This document shows positions 9,084 to 18,259 of a stretch of DNA of 64,000 nt, one piece after another; within the stretch, counting starts at the first letter, position 1, and each line of letters starts with the position of its first letter. The notes beneath the pieces were generated by a model that was not told the DNA's origin, made no database searches, and was given only the letters and a program-made list of their open reading frames with translations. Made by a program: the position numbers and the translations under genes. The stretch is from Acidimicrobilacustris europaeus. GTDB lineage: Bacteria; Actinomycetota; Acidimicrobiia; Acidimicrobiales; Acidimicrobilacustridaceae. The stretch is from the NCBI GenBank assembly GCA_965194515.1, contig OZ239146.1:2232001-2296000 (forward strand), read 5' to 3'.

Positions 9084-9089
9084 TATGCT
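9084..9089 (+). promoter_or_regulatory. -10 box of the HAD phosphatase gene (leaderless)
   Basis: TATGCT, 6 nt before the GTG at 9096. No Shine-Dalgarno sequence precedes that GTG. Confidence 0.5.
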
Positions 9090-9095
9090 CAAGAT

Positions 9096-9896
9096 GTGGA
9101 AGCAGCGTTTTTCGATCTCGACAAAACCGTCATTGCGCGCGCGTCGATGATCGCGTTCGGAAAATCCTTTCGCCAAGCGGGAATGATTAATCGTCGGGTC
9201 ATGGCTCGTGCCGCGTGGAACGGTCTTGTCTTTCACACCCTCGGTGCTGACGAGGAACGCATGCGGAAGTTTCGCGAATCCGCACTCCGCATCACACGGG
9301 GATGGGATCACGCCGCAGTCGGCTCCTTAGTTCGCGACACCCTCACCGACGTCATCGACCCCATCGTCTACGACGAAGCCCTCGAACTTATTCAGGAACA
9401 TCGTGACGCGGGTCGCCTCGTCTTCATCGTTTCAGCATCACCCGAAGAAATTGTGATTCCGCTTGCGTCGTATCTCGGTGCCGATGGCGCCATTGCTAGC
9501 CGGGCGCGAATCGATCAAGACGGCAACTACACCGGCGAAGTCGATGTCTATGCCTATGGCCCTTACAAAGCTGAAGCCATCGCCAATGTCGCAGCGACAC
9601 GAAACATTGATCTCGAAAAGAGTTGGGCCTATTCCGACTCAGCGACCGACGAACCCATGTTGCGAGCCGTTGGTCACCCCGTCGCGGTGAATCCAGATCG
9701 AGAACTCACTCGCATTGCAACGGCCGAAGGATGGCCGATTCTTTCGTTCACTCGACGCGTCCCTTTGCGAGATCGCGTCACGCTGCCGCCACCTGGTCGC
9801 ATTGCGACAGGCGCGGTGATCGCCACCGGGGTGTCTGCCGGACTTTTCCTCGGGTGGTGGTTACTGACCCGGCGAGCAACGCCGAGGTCGGCCTGA
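9096..9896 (+). CDS. HAD-IB family phosphatase, SerB-like, with C-terminal membrane segment
   Basis: Haloacid dehalogenase superfamily hydrolase of 266 residues. Motif I is FFDLDKTV at residues 5-12 with the nucleophilic Asp, motif II is FIVSASPEE and motif III is WAYSDSATDEPML. The HAD-IB subfamily includes phosphoserine phosphatase-like enzymes and phospholipid phosphatases. A hydrophobic segment at the C-terminus (AVIATGVSAGLFLGWWLLT) suggests a membrane anchor and makes a lipid or head-group phosphate substrate plausible. The frame is open far upstream, but homology begins at GTG 9096, which has a -10 box 6 nt before it. Confidence 0.85.
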   Translation: MEAAFFDLDKTVIARASMIAFGKSFRQAGMINRRVMARAAWNGLVFHTLGADEERMRKFRESALRITRGWDHAAVGSLVRDTLTDVIDPIVYDEALELIQEHRDAGRLVFIVSASPEEIVIPLASYLGADGAIASRARIDQDGNYTGEVDVYAYGPYKAEAIANVAATRNIDLEKSWAYSDSATDEPMLRAVGHPVAVNPDRELTRIATAEGWPILSFTRRVPLRDRVTLPPPGRIATGAVIATGVSAGLFLGWWLLTRRATPRSA

Positions 9897-9897
9897 T

Positions 9898-9972
9898 TCA
9901 GGCGTCTTGCAGTTTCTTCACCGCGAATGCGGCGAGGGCGACAACGACGATGAGTACGAGAAGCTTCTTCAT
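9898..9972 (-). CDS. 24-residue single-pass membrane peptide
   Basis: Too short for ordinary gene callers. It reads MKKLLVLIVVVALAAFAVKK followed by LQDA and a stop: a Lys pair, one hydrophobic helix and a charged end. It resembles the start of the small actinobacterial DLW-39 family but lacks the DLW tail. A TAGAGT -10 box sits 7 nt upstream of the ATG, giving a leaderless mRNA like those of its neighbours. It converges on the HAD gene with 1 bp between the two stops. Function unknown. Confidence 0.5.
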   Translation of the reverse strand: MKKLLVLIVVVALAAFAVKKLQDA

Positions 9973-9979
9973 GGGGGTC

Positions 9980-9985
9980 ACTCTA
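9980..9985 (-). promoter_or_regulatory. -10 box of the 24-residue peptide gene (leaderless)
   Basis: TAGAGT on the minus strand, 7 nt before the ATG. Confidence 0.45.
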
Positions 9986-10026
9986 GAACGGAGGCTGCTC
10001 TCGGTTCCATCGCGACCGGGGTGCGC

Positions 10027-10647
10027 TCAGGAAGGCGGGGCTGTCCCGGCGGGCCAACGGTTCACCGTAACCACCCGACAGGCGTATGCGCCTTGTTTCG
10101 GACGTGGAGCGCTGGCGGACCAATTGGTGGTCGCGTGCTCGGGTACGGCCTTCACGGTGATGGAGCTCGCAGCGAATTCCTCGCCTGTGCTGCCAGGCCC
10201 AGTCGTGCGGAACGACACGTCGATCTCATAGTCGGCGCTCTCGTTGGTCCAGTTGGTGAGGGTTCCGGCGGCCTTCACGCCATCGGCGCCATCGCTTTCG
10301 CAGACTCCGAGTTGGATATCTCGCTGGGGCGGGTGGACAGCATCGCCGGTGGTGCTGGAAATTCCGGTTTCTGAGTAGACCTCTTGAAGAATTTTCGCGT
10401 TCGCGCTTTCGTCGGATTCTCCGAAGATCCGGAGGCCAATGACGACCAACACAATGGCGAGTACCAGCGCGATGATCGCCAGGACTGCGCCGACAATAAG
10501 CACGGCGACACAACCACGTTGTTCGGCGGCTTCGTCAATTGCCGATGCCGGCGGCGGCGGGTTTGGTCCGGGAGTCACTGAAGGCGCCGGTGGAACACCG
10601 GTTGTTGAAACCTCGGCTTCGGTGTCGTCGTCGAACTGATCAGTCAT
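10027..10647 (-). CDS. Membrane-anchored protein with FxLYD-like extracytoplasmic domain
   Basis: 206 residues. A cytosolic N-terminus rich in Asp/Glu and Pro (about 45 residues) is followed by one strong membrane segment (VLIVGAVLAIIALVLAIVLVVIG). The extracytoplasmic domain contains GTLTNWTNESADYEIDVSFR and a late PEHATTNW, the spacing seen in FxLYD-type beta domains. Two cysteines (GVCESD, AYACRV) could form a disulfide. The ATG lies 24 bp after the sigma-factor stop, so the two genes are probably cotranscribed. Function unknown; an envelope role is inferred from the architecture only. Confidence 0.7.
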   Translation of the reverse strand: MTDQFDDDTEAEVSTTGVPPAPSVTPGPNPPPPASAIDEAAEQRGCVAVLIVGAVLAIIALVLAIVLVVIGLRIFGESDESANAKILQEVYSETGISSTTGDAVHPPQRDIQLGVCESDGADGVKAAGTLTNWTNESADYEIDVSFRTTGPGSTGEEFAASSITVKAVPEHATTNWSASAPRPKQGAYACRVVTVNRWPAGTAPPS

Positions 10648-10671
10648 GGCCGCGGCAACTCCGCGAAACGA

Positions 10672-11607
10672 TCAGACGGCGAGCAGGTCGCGTGCGCCGG
10701 TGTCTGACGACGGATGACGAAGCTTCGACATTGCACGGGCTTCGATCTGACGAATGCGCTCACGAGTGAGGTTGAAGTGTTCGCCAACCTCTTCGAGGGT
10801 GCGAGGTTCGCCACGGTCGAGACCGAAACGAAGCTTGAGGATCTCGCGCTCGCGTTCGTCGAGTGGTGAAAGCAGTCGGCTGATTTCCTCGGGAAGCAAC
10901 GCAGTGGCAGCAACCTCGAACGGAGATTCAGCAGAGCGGTCTTCAACAACGTCGCCAAGTTCGGCGTCGCCGTCTTCACGAAGAGGCTCGGAAAGCGAAA
11001 GGGGTTCAGCAGCGAAACGAAGAGCTTCGGTGACTTTGTCTTCCGGCATTTCAACCTCGGCCGAAAGTTCGGCGAGAGTTGCGGGACGACCAAGCTTCAG
11101 TTCAAGACGCGCACGCGCTTTCTGCAAACGAGCAAGCGTGTCGCCAGCGTGAACTGGGAGCCGAATGGTTCGACCGGTGTTCGCAATACCGCGAGTGATG
11201 GCCTGACGGATCCACCAGGTTGCGTAGGTGGAGAACTTGAAACCCTTGCGCCAGTCGAACTTCTCGACGGCGTGCATGAGGCCAAGGTTGCCTTCCTGAA
11301 TGAGGTCGAGAAGCGGAAGACCAGAGGCTTGGTACTTCTTCGCGATCGAGACAACGAGACGGAGGTTGGACTGCACGAAGGTGCGCTCGGCGTCGTCACC
11401 CTGTTTGATCGAGCGCTTCAGTTCGCGCTTACGAGCAACAGTGAGAGTCTTGGCTGCATCCATTTCGGCGCGAGCGGCAACGCCACCCTCGATGGCCTGC
11501 GCCAGACGAACCTCGTCGTCCTTCGTGAGCAGGGGGTACTGGCCAATGTCGGTGAGGTAGAGACGAACGAGATCCTCTTCGTCGCGTTCAACACGTTCCT
11601 TTGCCAC
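10672..11607 (-). CDS. RNA polymerase sigma-70 family sigma factor (RpoD/SigB-like)
   Basis: 311 residues with regions 1.2 to 4.2 in order: LVRLYLTDIGQYPLLT (1.2), NLRLVVSIAKKYQASGLPL and FSTYATWWIRQAITR (2.1-2.4), TLAELSAEVEMPEDKV (region 3), and LDEREREILKLRFGL with NLTRERIRQIEARAMSKL (4.1-4.2). Region 2.4 is of the housekeeping type. The long acidic 1.1 region of large RpoD proteins is absent, so this is either a short primary sigma or a SigB/HrdD-type group 2 factor. The GTG at 11607 has GAGGT about 6 nt upstream; GTG at 11613 is an alternative. Confidence 0.9.
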   Translation of the reverse strand: MAKERVERDEEDLVRLYLTDIGQYPLLTKDDEVRLAQAIEGGVAARAEMDAAKTLTVARKRELKRSIKQGDDAERTFVQSNLRLVVSIAKKYQASGLPLLDLIQEGNLGLMHAVEKFDWRKGFKFSTYATWWIRQAITRGIANTGRTIRLPVHAGDTLARLQKARARLELKLGRPATLAELSAEVEMPEDKVTEALRFAAEPLSLSEPLREDGDAELGDVVEDRSAESPFEVAATALLPEEISRLLSPLDEREREILKLRFGLDRGEPRTLEEVGEHFNLTRERIRQIEARAMSKLRHPSSDTGARDLLAV

Positions 11608-11727
11608 TGCCACACCTCGGGACTTCGGCCCGGAGAATCGGCCATGGGGGCCGCCGGGGTGTGACAACGATACCGGGCCGGTCAAGCCCCCCAACCAAGC
11701 GGGTCACGAATCTCTGAGAAAGAGTCG

Positions 11728-12276
11728 TCAGACCCCGAAAATGTGGGTGATTCGGGCGTTGGCACTGGCCAGTTCCGCCCCGACTCGTTCGGCTGCGGCC
11801 CGCTCTTGCGCCGTGGTCATCACGAGTTCCATCGGCCCGATTCCCTCGGCCACATCATTTGAGACATCGGTGAGAGAGATGTTCAGCAATCGCCGTATCG
11901 GGGCGTCGGCGACGGTCGTGGTGCGCTCCAGGTGAGCGGCCATCGCAGTTCGGAGACCGGGAAGGAGCTCTCCATAGGCCACCACCATGCGGGCGCCTTG
12001 CGACTCGCCGACAAGCTCAGCGATGAGATCAAAGGCTTCACGCTCGACCGTGGTGAGCGTCAGCAACGCGTCAGGTCCAGGCGGTGCCGTTGGCAGCATC
12101 TCGAACCAACGCTTTGCTCGCCAGGCGCTGTGATCGGCTGCTGAGACAAGTGCGAGTTTCGCCACGGGCAGTTCGACCTCGGTTGCCCATTGGCCGAACA
12201 GGCCGAAAAGTAACTGCTCAACGCGGCAGTAAGAGGCCATGCGCTCTACGGATTCGCCTGCGGTGAGAAACGCCAT
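11728..12276 (-). CDS. Conserved unknown, ferritin-like helical protein
   Basis: 182 residues, predominantly helical. The N-terminal part has Glu and His residues spaced as in ferritin-like proteins (YCRVEQLLFGLFGQW, then SAADHSAWRAKRWFEML), and a second helix pair follows (TVEREAFDLIAELVGE). Metal binding is therefore possible but not shown. The ATG is fixed by a TAACCT -10 box exactly 6 nt upstream. It is a separate unit from the sigma gene. No function is assigned. Confidence 0.6.
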   Translation of the reverse strand: MAFLTAGESVERMASYCRVEQLLFGLFGQWATEVELPVAKLALVSAADHSAWRAKRWFEMLPTAPPGPDALLTLTTVEREAFDLIAELVGESQGARMVVAYGELLPGLRTAMAAHLERTTTVADAPIRRLLNISLTDVSNDVAEGIGPMELVMTTAQERAAAERVGAELASANARITHIFGV

Positions 12277-12282
12277 GGGTGC

Positions 12283-12288
12283 AGGTTA
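12283..12288 (-). promoter_or_regulatory. -10 box of the ferritin-like gene (leaderless)
   Basis: TAACCT on the minus strand, 6 nt before the ATG at 12276. Confidence 0.5.
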
Positions 12289-12306
12289 GGGGAATCCTCG
12301 CAACGG

Positions 12307-14013
12307 CTAACGGCGATAGCGGTTGACGATGGGGAGGCGACGGTCTTTGCCGAACGCTTTCGAGGTCACTCGCGGTCCCGGTGGGGATTGGCGCCGTTTG
12401 TATTCCGCCAAATCGACCAGGCCAACGATTCGCTGCACGACCGCGGGATCGTGACCAGCAGCAATGATTTCCTCGATCGAGTGATCCCCTTCGACGTACA
12501 TCGCCAAAATCGGATCAAGCTCCTCGTATGGCGGGAGGCTTTGGTCGTCTCGTTGATCAGGACGCAATTCCGCTGATGGCGGTTTCATCAGCACAGTTTC
12601 TGGAATCACTTCACGACCTTCGAGCTCGTTGCGATAACGGCAAAGTCGGTACACCAACAACTTCGAGACGTCCTTAATGACCGCGTAGCCGCCCGCGGAA
12701 TCGCCATACAGCGTTGAATAGCCAACCGAAGATTCGCTCTTATTGCCGGTGTTGAGAAGTAACCAACCAAACGCGTTCGACAAACCCATCAGCGTTACTG
12801 CTCGTAGCCGGCTCTGAAGATTCTCTTCAGCAAGTCCAATCGACTGACCGTCATAGGACGCCGAAAGCATTTCCATCAACGCGGAATGTCCGGGTTCAAT
12901 TGCAATTGTTCGATACTCAACACCCAAGTTTTCGGCAAGAGCAACTGCATCGGAAATCGAATGATCACTGGAATACCGAGATGGCATCAGCACGCCGTGC
13001 ACATGTTCGGGACCAACGGCATCGGCAGCAATTGCCGCAACGAGTGCTGAATCAACGCCACCCGATAAACCAATCACAACATCAGAGAATCGATTCTTGA
13101 TGACGAAATCACGGGTAGCGAGAACGAGTGCATTCCAGACTTCAGCTTCGTCGGTGAGCGTTTCAGCAATGCCCGTCTGGTCAATACGTGGTCGTTCGGC
13201 GGCGAGGTTCGCGTCATTGAGATCAACATCAACGACGCAGAGCTCTTCAACAAACCGCGATGCGCGGGCCAGCAGAACGCCGTTGGCCGACATCACCATT
13301 GAGTCGCCATCAAAGACAAGTTCGTCTTGGCCGCCGACTTGATTGACATAGGCAATCGGCGCAGCCGCTTCACGAGCGCGTTCGGCAACGACCGCAGCTC
13401 GCTCTTGCGACTTTCCAACATTGAACGGCGACGCGTTGATGTTTACAACCAACTGCACCGAGCGTGAACCAAGTTCAGCAATCGGTCCACCCTCGATCCA
13501 AGCATCTTCACAAATGGACACCCCGAAACGAACACCCTGCACTTCAAAGACCGGAACAGGGCCCTCGCCTGCAACGAAATAGCGCGCTTCGTCGAACACC
13601 GAATAGTTCGGCAATTCGCGCTTGCGGTACACGCCATCTAATGAGCCGTTCGACAGCACCGCCGCAGCATTGAACAAAACTGGTTGTTCGACTGCTCGAG
13701 AAGTTTTGGTGACCTCGCCAGGATCGGCAGATTCACGCGAGGCCAAACCTTGTTCGACGAATCCCACAACCGTTGTGCACGAACTCGAAGCAGCAATGAT
13801 TCGGTCGAGCGCTGCTCGTACATCATCGACAAAGCCCGAACGCAGCAGAAGGTCCTCGGGTGGATATCCGGTAATCGCCAGTTCGGGAAAAGCAACGATG
13901 TCGCAACCGGCCGCGTTGGCTTGGTCCATCAGCTCGATGACGCGTGACGCGTTGCCATCGATATCGCCGACGACCGTATTGAGTTGAGCGAGACCAATGC
14001 GCAGGCTGGGCAC
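12307..14013 (-). CDS. nadE: Glutamine-dependent NAD+ synthase
   Basis: Makes NAD+ from deamido-NAD+ with ATP, using ammonia released from glutamine. The 568-residue protein is a fusion. The N-terminal nitrilase-type amidase carries FPELAITGYPPEDLLLR and the catalytic Cys in GVSICEDAW near residue 167. The C-terminal synthetase has the pyrophosphatase loop GLSGGVDSALVAAIA near 316 and GNKSESSVGYSTLYGDSAGG. The GTG start has a -10 box 6 nt upstream. It is divergent from glnE with only 44 bp between starts; both products sit in glutamine metabolism, which may explain the pairing. Confidence 0.95.
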   Translation of the reverse strand: MPSLRIGLAQLNTVVGDIDGNASRVIELMDQANAAGCDIVAFPELAITGYPPEDLLLRSGFVDDVRAALDRIIAASSSCTTVVGFVEQGLASRESADPGEVTKTSRAVEQPVLFNAAAVLSNGSLDGVYRKRELPNYSVFDEARYFVAGEGPVPVFEVQGVRFGVSICEDAWIEGGPIAELGSRSVQLVVNINASPFNVGKSQERAAVVAERAREAAAPIAYVNQVGGQDELVFDGDSMVMSANGVLLARASRFVEELCVVDVDLNDANLAAERPRIDQTGIAETLTDEAEVWNALVLATRDFVIKNRFSDVVIGLSGGVDSALVAAIAADAVGPEHVHGVLMPSRYSSDHSISDAVALAENLGVEYRTIAIEPGHSALMEMLSASYDGQSIGLAEENLQSRLRAVTLMGLSNAFGWLLLNTGNKSESSVGYSTLYGDSAGGYAVIKDVSKLLVYRLCRYRNELEGREVIPETVLMKPPSAELRPDQRDDQSLPPYEELDPILAMYVEGDHSIEEIIAAGHDPAVVQRIVGLVDLAEYKRRQSPPGPRVTSKAFGKDRRLPIVNRYRR

Positions 14014-14019
14014 CCCCGC

Positions 14020-14025
14020 AGACTA
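14020..14025 (-). promoter_or_regulatory. -10 box of nadE (leaderless)
   Basis: TAGTCT on the minus strand, 6 nt before the GTG at 14013; one of two back-to-back leaderless promoters in this gap. Confidence 0.55.
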
Positions 14026-14045
14026 CGGGCCTTCACGCGACGCAA

Positions 14046-14051
14046 TAGCCT
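14046..14051 (+). promoter_or_regulatory. -10 box of glnE (leaderless)
   Basis: TAGCCT, 6 nt before the GTG at 14058. Confidence 0.55.
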
Positions 14052-14057
14052 CAAAGC

Positions 14058-16784
14058 GTGGCAACCCCGGGCGATGAGACCCCACTTCCAACTGAACTGC
14101 TCAACCTCGCCGATCGCAGTGCTGCTCCTACCGCGGTTCGAGTGGCCCTCACCCGACTGAGCGAAGCTGCTCCTGACGCACTCGAAGCGGTCGCCGCCGA
14201 TGCTGCACTGGCCCATTCGCTCGTCTCCGTACTTGCTGCGAGTCGATCACTCACCCGCCTGCTCGAAGCCCGCCCCATGGACTCTCTTGCCGTGCTCGCC
14301 GCCAACGGCAATCGGCTCGAGCCAAATGCCGCCTCGCCCGAGGACCTCGTTTCCTGGCGCAACCTGGAATTCCTTCGCATTGCCGCCCGCGACCTCACCG
14401 GCCTCGACACCCTCGATGAAGTCGGTGCCAACCTTGCTGCACTGGGTCGTGATGCCCTGCAGGCCTCGTTGCAACTGACCGAGGACGACAACACAACCAT
14501 CGCCGTAATCGGCATGGGCAAGTTGGGTGGCAACGAGCTCAACTACTCAAGCGATATCGATGTGTTGTTCGTTGGCGAAGGTCCACTCCAAGAACTTGAT
14601 CGCAGAGCACGCGCCATCATGGACATTGCCCGGCGATGTTTTCGCGTTGATGCAAATCTTCGACCCGAAGGTCGCGACGGTCCTCTCGTGCGAACTGTGG
14701 AGTCGTACGAGGCGTACTGGGATCGCTGGGCCGAACCTTGGGAGTTCCAAGCTCTTCTGAAAGCGCGTCCCGTCGCCGGCGATATCGCGCTTGGCGAACA
14801 GTGGCTCGGTGCCGCCCAACGGTGGTTGTGGGCCAGGCCATTCGACGCCGAAGCGCTGCGATCACTTCGGGCGATGAAGGCTCGGACCGAAGCAGAAGTT
14901 GCGCGCAAAGGTCTGGGGAATCGAGAACTCAAACGTGGGCCAGGCGGTATTCGTGACATCGAATTCACGGTGCAGCTTTTACAACTCGTGCATGGTCATC
15001 TTGATCCGGACCTTCGCGGTGCCACCACGCTGACAATGCTCGACGAAATGGCAAGTGCCGGATACATCGACGAAAACGACGCGGAGAAGATGGCATCGTC
15101 CTATCGCGAATTGCGAACGGTCGAGCATCGGTTACAACTCGTCGATGAACAGCAAGTTCACACGCTTCCCACGGACGACGCTTCACTCGATCGTCTCGCA
15201 CGAGTGATGGGGCGGCGCGACGAACCCCGCGGTACTGCAGCCGAACAACTCGAGCGCGAGCTGATCCACATCCAGACCACAGTTCGCGGAATTCACGAGC
15301 GCGTCTATTTCCGCCCGTTACTTGAGGCATTTGCCGCAACATCACGCGATGCGTCTTCGATCAGTGCAGAGGCAACGGAAGTCCGACTGGCAGCATTCGG
15401 TTTCATCGATGCTCGGCGCACAGCTGCGGCGCTCGGCGAACTCACTCGGGGACTCAACCGATCGAGTCGATTAATGCAACAAATGCTGCCTTTGTTGCTT
15501 GATTGGCTTTCGCTTTCCCCCGATCCCGACCTTGGCCTTCTCCTCATACGCAATCTTCTGACCGGTCCGCGTCAGTCACGACAAATCGCTGAGACATTTC
15601 GTGAGTCTCCTGCAGCAGCACAGTCGCTGTGCACAATCGCAGGAACAAGTCGACTGCTCGGCGACATCATCGCCGCGAACCCCGATCTCGTTGCTCGACT
15701 CCCGTTACCCGAACAGCTCGCCACAAAAGATCTCGACGGGCTCATCGCCACCGCAACCGCATCAATGGAGATGCGCGAGGGCAACACCGAGCAACAAGCC
15801 TCGCTACGCCGATGGCAACAACGGAACCTTCTCGGCATCGCGGCGCGTGATCTGTTTGACCACGCCGATGTTGAGCGCGTGGGCCGCGACCTGACAACGC
15901 TGGCAGAGGCCACAATCGGCTCGGCGCTGCAAAGCCTCGACCCGCAAATACCTTTTGCTGTCCTTGGACTTGGGAGATTCGGAGCCTCAGAGCTCGCCTA
16001 TGCCAGCGATCTCGACGTGATATTCGTGCATCAAGGATCAAGCGCCGCCGACATCGATGAAGCTCGACGTCTCTCGCAATCGCTCATTCGAATGATCGCC
16101 GGGTCGACGCCGGCCGCTCGTCTTTATGACGTCGATTGCGATCTTCGACCCGAAGGGAAAAACGGTCCACTCTCCCGAGGCGTTGATTCCTATGTCATTT
16201 ACTGGCGCGAGCACGCGCTCACCTGGGAGCGACAGGCGATGACCCGCGCTCGAGTCGTCGCTGGCGATGCGGTGCTCGGCGATGAACTCCTTGACGAAAT
16301 TGCACCGTGGGTGTGGGGACCAGGACTTTCCGCAGAAGGAATCCGCGACATCCGGCGAATGAAGGCCCGCATTGAGGCCGAGCGCATTCCCATGGGGGAG
16401 GACCCCGACTTCCATCTCAAACTCGGTCGCGGCTCGCTTTCCGATATTGAGTTCACCGCGCAGATGCTGCAGTTGCAATATGACGTCAAGGCCACCGGGA
16501 CAATTGATGGACTCCGGGCACTGGCTCAAGGCGATGTTCTCGACCCCGAGGACGCAGCCATCCTCACCGAGGCCTACGAGTTCTGTGAACGCGTGCGTAA
16601 TCGCTGGTTCTTGGTGAACAGCGCACCGAGCGACTCGATGCCGACACAGCCTGAGTCGGCATTGTGGTTGGCCCGTTCACTCGACACTGAGCCAGGTGCA
16701 CTGCGCGAGCACTACCGCCGAGTCACTCGTCGATCACGATCAGTTGTCGAGCGCGTCTTCTACGGTCTGCCAGCCAAACACTGA
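14058..16784 (+). CDS. glnE: Bifunctional glutamine synthetase adenylyltransferase/deadenylase
   Basis: Attaches and removes AMP on glutamine synthetase in response to nitrogen supply. The 908-residue protein shows the expected duplication. The first nucleotidyltransferase domain has GMGKLGGNELNYSSDIDVLF near residue 151 and the second GLGRFGASELAYASDLDVIF near 635; each is followed by an RPEG motif (LRPEGRDGPL, LRPEGKNGPL) and a helical domain. The length is slightly below that of other actinobacterial GlnE proteins. The target is probably GlnA1 six kilobases downstream, which keeps the Tyr-containing adenylylation loop. No glnB/glnK gene lies in the window. Confidence 0.95.
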   Translation: MATPGDETPLPTELLNLADRSAAPTAVRVALTRLSEAAPDALEAVAADAALAHSLVSVLAASRSLTRLLEARPMDSLAVLAANGNRLEPNAASPEDLVSWRNLEFLRIAARDLTGLDTLDEVGANLAALGRDALQASLQLTEDDNTTIAVIGMGKLGGNELNYSSDIDVLFVGEGPLQELDRRARAIMDIARRCFRVDANLRPEGRDGPLVRTVESYEAYWDRWAEPWEFQALLKARPVAGDIALGEQWLGAAQRWLWARPFDAEALRSLRAMKARTEAEVARKGLGNRELKRGPGGIRDIEFTVQLLQLVHGHLDPDLRGATTLTMLDEMASAGYIDENDAEKMASSYRELRTVEHRLQLVDEQQVHTLPTDDASLDRLARVMGRRDEPRGTAAEQLERELIHIQTTVRGIHERVYFRPLLEAFAATSRDASSISAEATEVRLAAFGFIDARRTAAALGELTRGLNRSSRLMQQMLPLLLDWLSLSPDPDLGLLLIRNLLTGPRQSRQIAETFRESPAAAQSLCTIAGTSRLLGDIIAANPDLVARLPLPEQLATKDLDGLIATATASMEMREGNTEQQASLRRWQQRNLLGIAARDLFDHADVERVGRDLTTLAEATIGSALQSLDPQIPFAVLGLGRFGASELAYASDLDVIFVHQGSSAADIDEARRLSQSLIRMIAGSTPAARLYDVDCDLRPEGKNGPLSRGVDSYVIYWREHALTWERQAMTRARVVAGDAVLGDELLDEIAPWVWGPGLSAEGIRDIRRMKARIEAERIPMGEDPDFHLKLGRGSLSDIEFTAQMLQLQYDVKATGTIDGLRALAQGDVLDPEDAAILTEAYEFCERVRNRWFLVNSAPSDSMPTQPESALWLARSLDTEPGALREHYRRVTRRSRSVVERVFYGLPAKH

Positions 16785-16834
16785 GACGAACGGGGTTTGC
16801 GCCATGATGGGACGACATCTCAGGAGGTCGTCCC

Positions 16835-18259
16835 ATGGACGCAGCCGCAATTCGTGAAGAGCTCGATCATCCCGTCATTGATGCGGATGGACACATCATC
16901 GAGTTCATCCCTGCCATTCGAGATCTCATTGCCGCAGACGCCGGCACTGCACTCGCTGACACATTTCAGGCGATGAGCACCGCCGCAGCAACGACACGGC
17001 GCGGTCTCACCAATGACCAACGGCGAACCAACGGCATGTCGCGCACCGGGTGGTGGGGTGTTCCCACGCGCAACACCCTCGATCGAGCAACAGCAATGCT
17101 CCCTCGTTTGCTCTACAACCGGCTCGATGAAATTGGTATCGATGTCGCGCTCCTCTACCCCACTGTCGGCCTCACCGTCATGGCCGTCGATAACACCGAA
17201 CTCCGTCGAGCTCTTGCGCGCGCTTGCAATCGTTACTACGCCGAGGCCTACGAGAAGTACTCCGATCGGCTCCTTCCTGTTGGAGTCATTCCCACCTACG
17301 ACCCCGATGAAGCAATTGCTGAACTCGAATACGCCACGAAGGAACTTGGCCTACGCGGTTTTCTCTTTGGTGGTCTTGTACTGCGCTACGCACCTGGCCA
17401 CGAAGGCGACCGAGCGGCGCGATGGGTCGACGGTCTCGGCCTCGACAGCATGCATGACTACGACCCCCTTTGGCAGAAGTGTGCAGAGCTCAATGTTTCC
17501 CCGACGTTCCACTCAACCGGCATCGGTTTTGGCAGTCGCGTTTCTCCCACCAACTACGTCGCCAATCACATCGGCAACTTTGCGGCGGGTACCGAAGCCG
17601 TATTGCGTTCACTGTTCTTTGGCGGAGTGATGTCACGCTTCCCCGAACTTCGCTTCGCGTTTCTCGAAGGCGGCGTTGCTTGGGGATGCAATCTTTTGTC
17701 AGACATCTGCGGGCATTTCGAGAAGCGCAATGTCGACGACATCCATCATTACGACCCCGCCAACCTTGACCGCGCGCTCCTCGAATCGCTACTCGCCGAC
17801 TACGGCGACCCGATGTTCACTGATCGTGCTGATCGACTTTCTGAAACTCTCAGTTTTCTTTCTGATCCAAACGAAGAAGTAGACACGATTGACGAATGGA
17901 AACTCAGTGGCATCAATTCAAAGGCCGACATCGTCAAGATCTTCACTGAACAGTGTTTCTTCGGGTGTGAAGCCGACGACCCCATGAATGCAATTGCCTT
18001 CAACGAAGACATCAACCCCGATGGCTCACGACTGCGCGCAATGTTTGCATCTGATATCGGCCACTGGGATGTTCCAGACTTCACTGGCGTACTTCCCGAA
18101 GCATGGGAACTCATCGAAGACGAACTCGTCACTCGCGATCAGTTCAGCGACTTCATGTTCGGCAACGTCGCTCGACTGTTCACGGGCACGAACCCTGACT
18201 TCTTCAACGGCACTGCTGTTGAATCACAGGTGCGTCAGTTACTCGCAAACGAGGCGTAA
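16835..18259 (+). CDS. Amidohydrolase-2 family metal-dependent hydrolase
   Basis: TIM-barrel hydrolase related to ACMSD-type decarboxylases and hydrolases, 474 residues. The metal-binding start VIDADGHIIEF is at residues 14-24, SPTFHSTG gives a mid-barrel His, and SDIGHWDVPD near the C-terminus supplies the late Asp/His. The substrate is unknown; actinobacterial relatives are often linked to aromatic or steroid-type catabolism, but nothing nearby supports a specific pathway. AGGAGG sits 7 nt before the ATG. The stop codon abuts the convergent nitroreductase stop with no spacer. Confidence 0.8.
   Translation: MDAAAIREELDHPVIDADGHIIEFIPAIRDLIAADAGTALADTFQAMSTAAATTRRGLTNDQRRTNGMSRTGWWGVPTRNTLDRATAMLPRLLYNRLDEIGIDVALLYPTVGLTVMAVDNTELRRALARACNRYYAEAYEKYSDRLLPVGVIPTYDPDEAIAELEYATKELGLRGFLFGGLVLRYAPGHEGDRAARWVDGLGLDSMHDYDPLWQKCAELNVSPTFHSTGIGFGSRVSPTNYVANHIGNFAAGTEAVLRSLFFGGVMSRFPELRFAFLEGGVAWGCNLLSDICGHFEKRNVDDIHHYDPANLDRALLESLLADYGDPMFTDRADRLSETLSFLSDPNEEVDTIDEWKLSGINSKADIVKIFTEQCFFGCEADDPMNAIAFNEDINPDGSRLRAMFASDIGHWDVPDFTGVLPEAWELIEDELVTRDQFSDFMFGNVARLFTGTNPDFFNGTAVESQVRQLLANEA

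Noticed and set aside
8658..9095. Upstream extension of the HAD phosphatase frame
   Set aside because: It is antisense to the Tad operon start and has no family sequence; GTG 9096 with a -10 box is the start.
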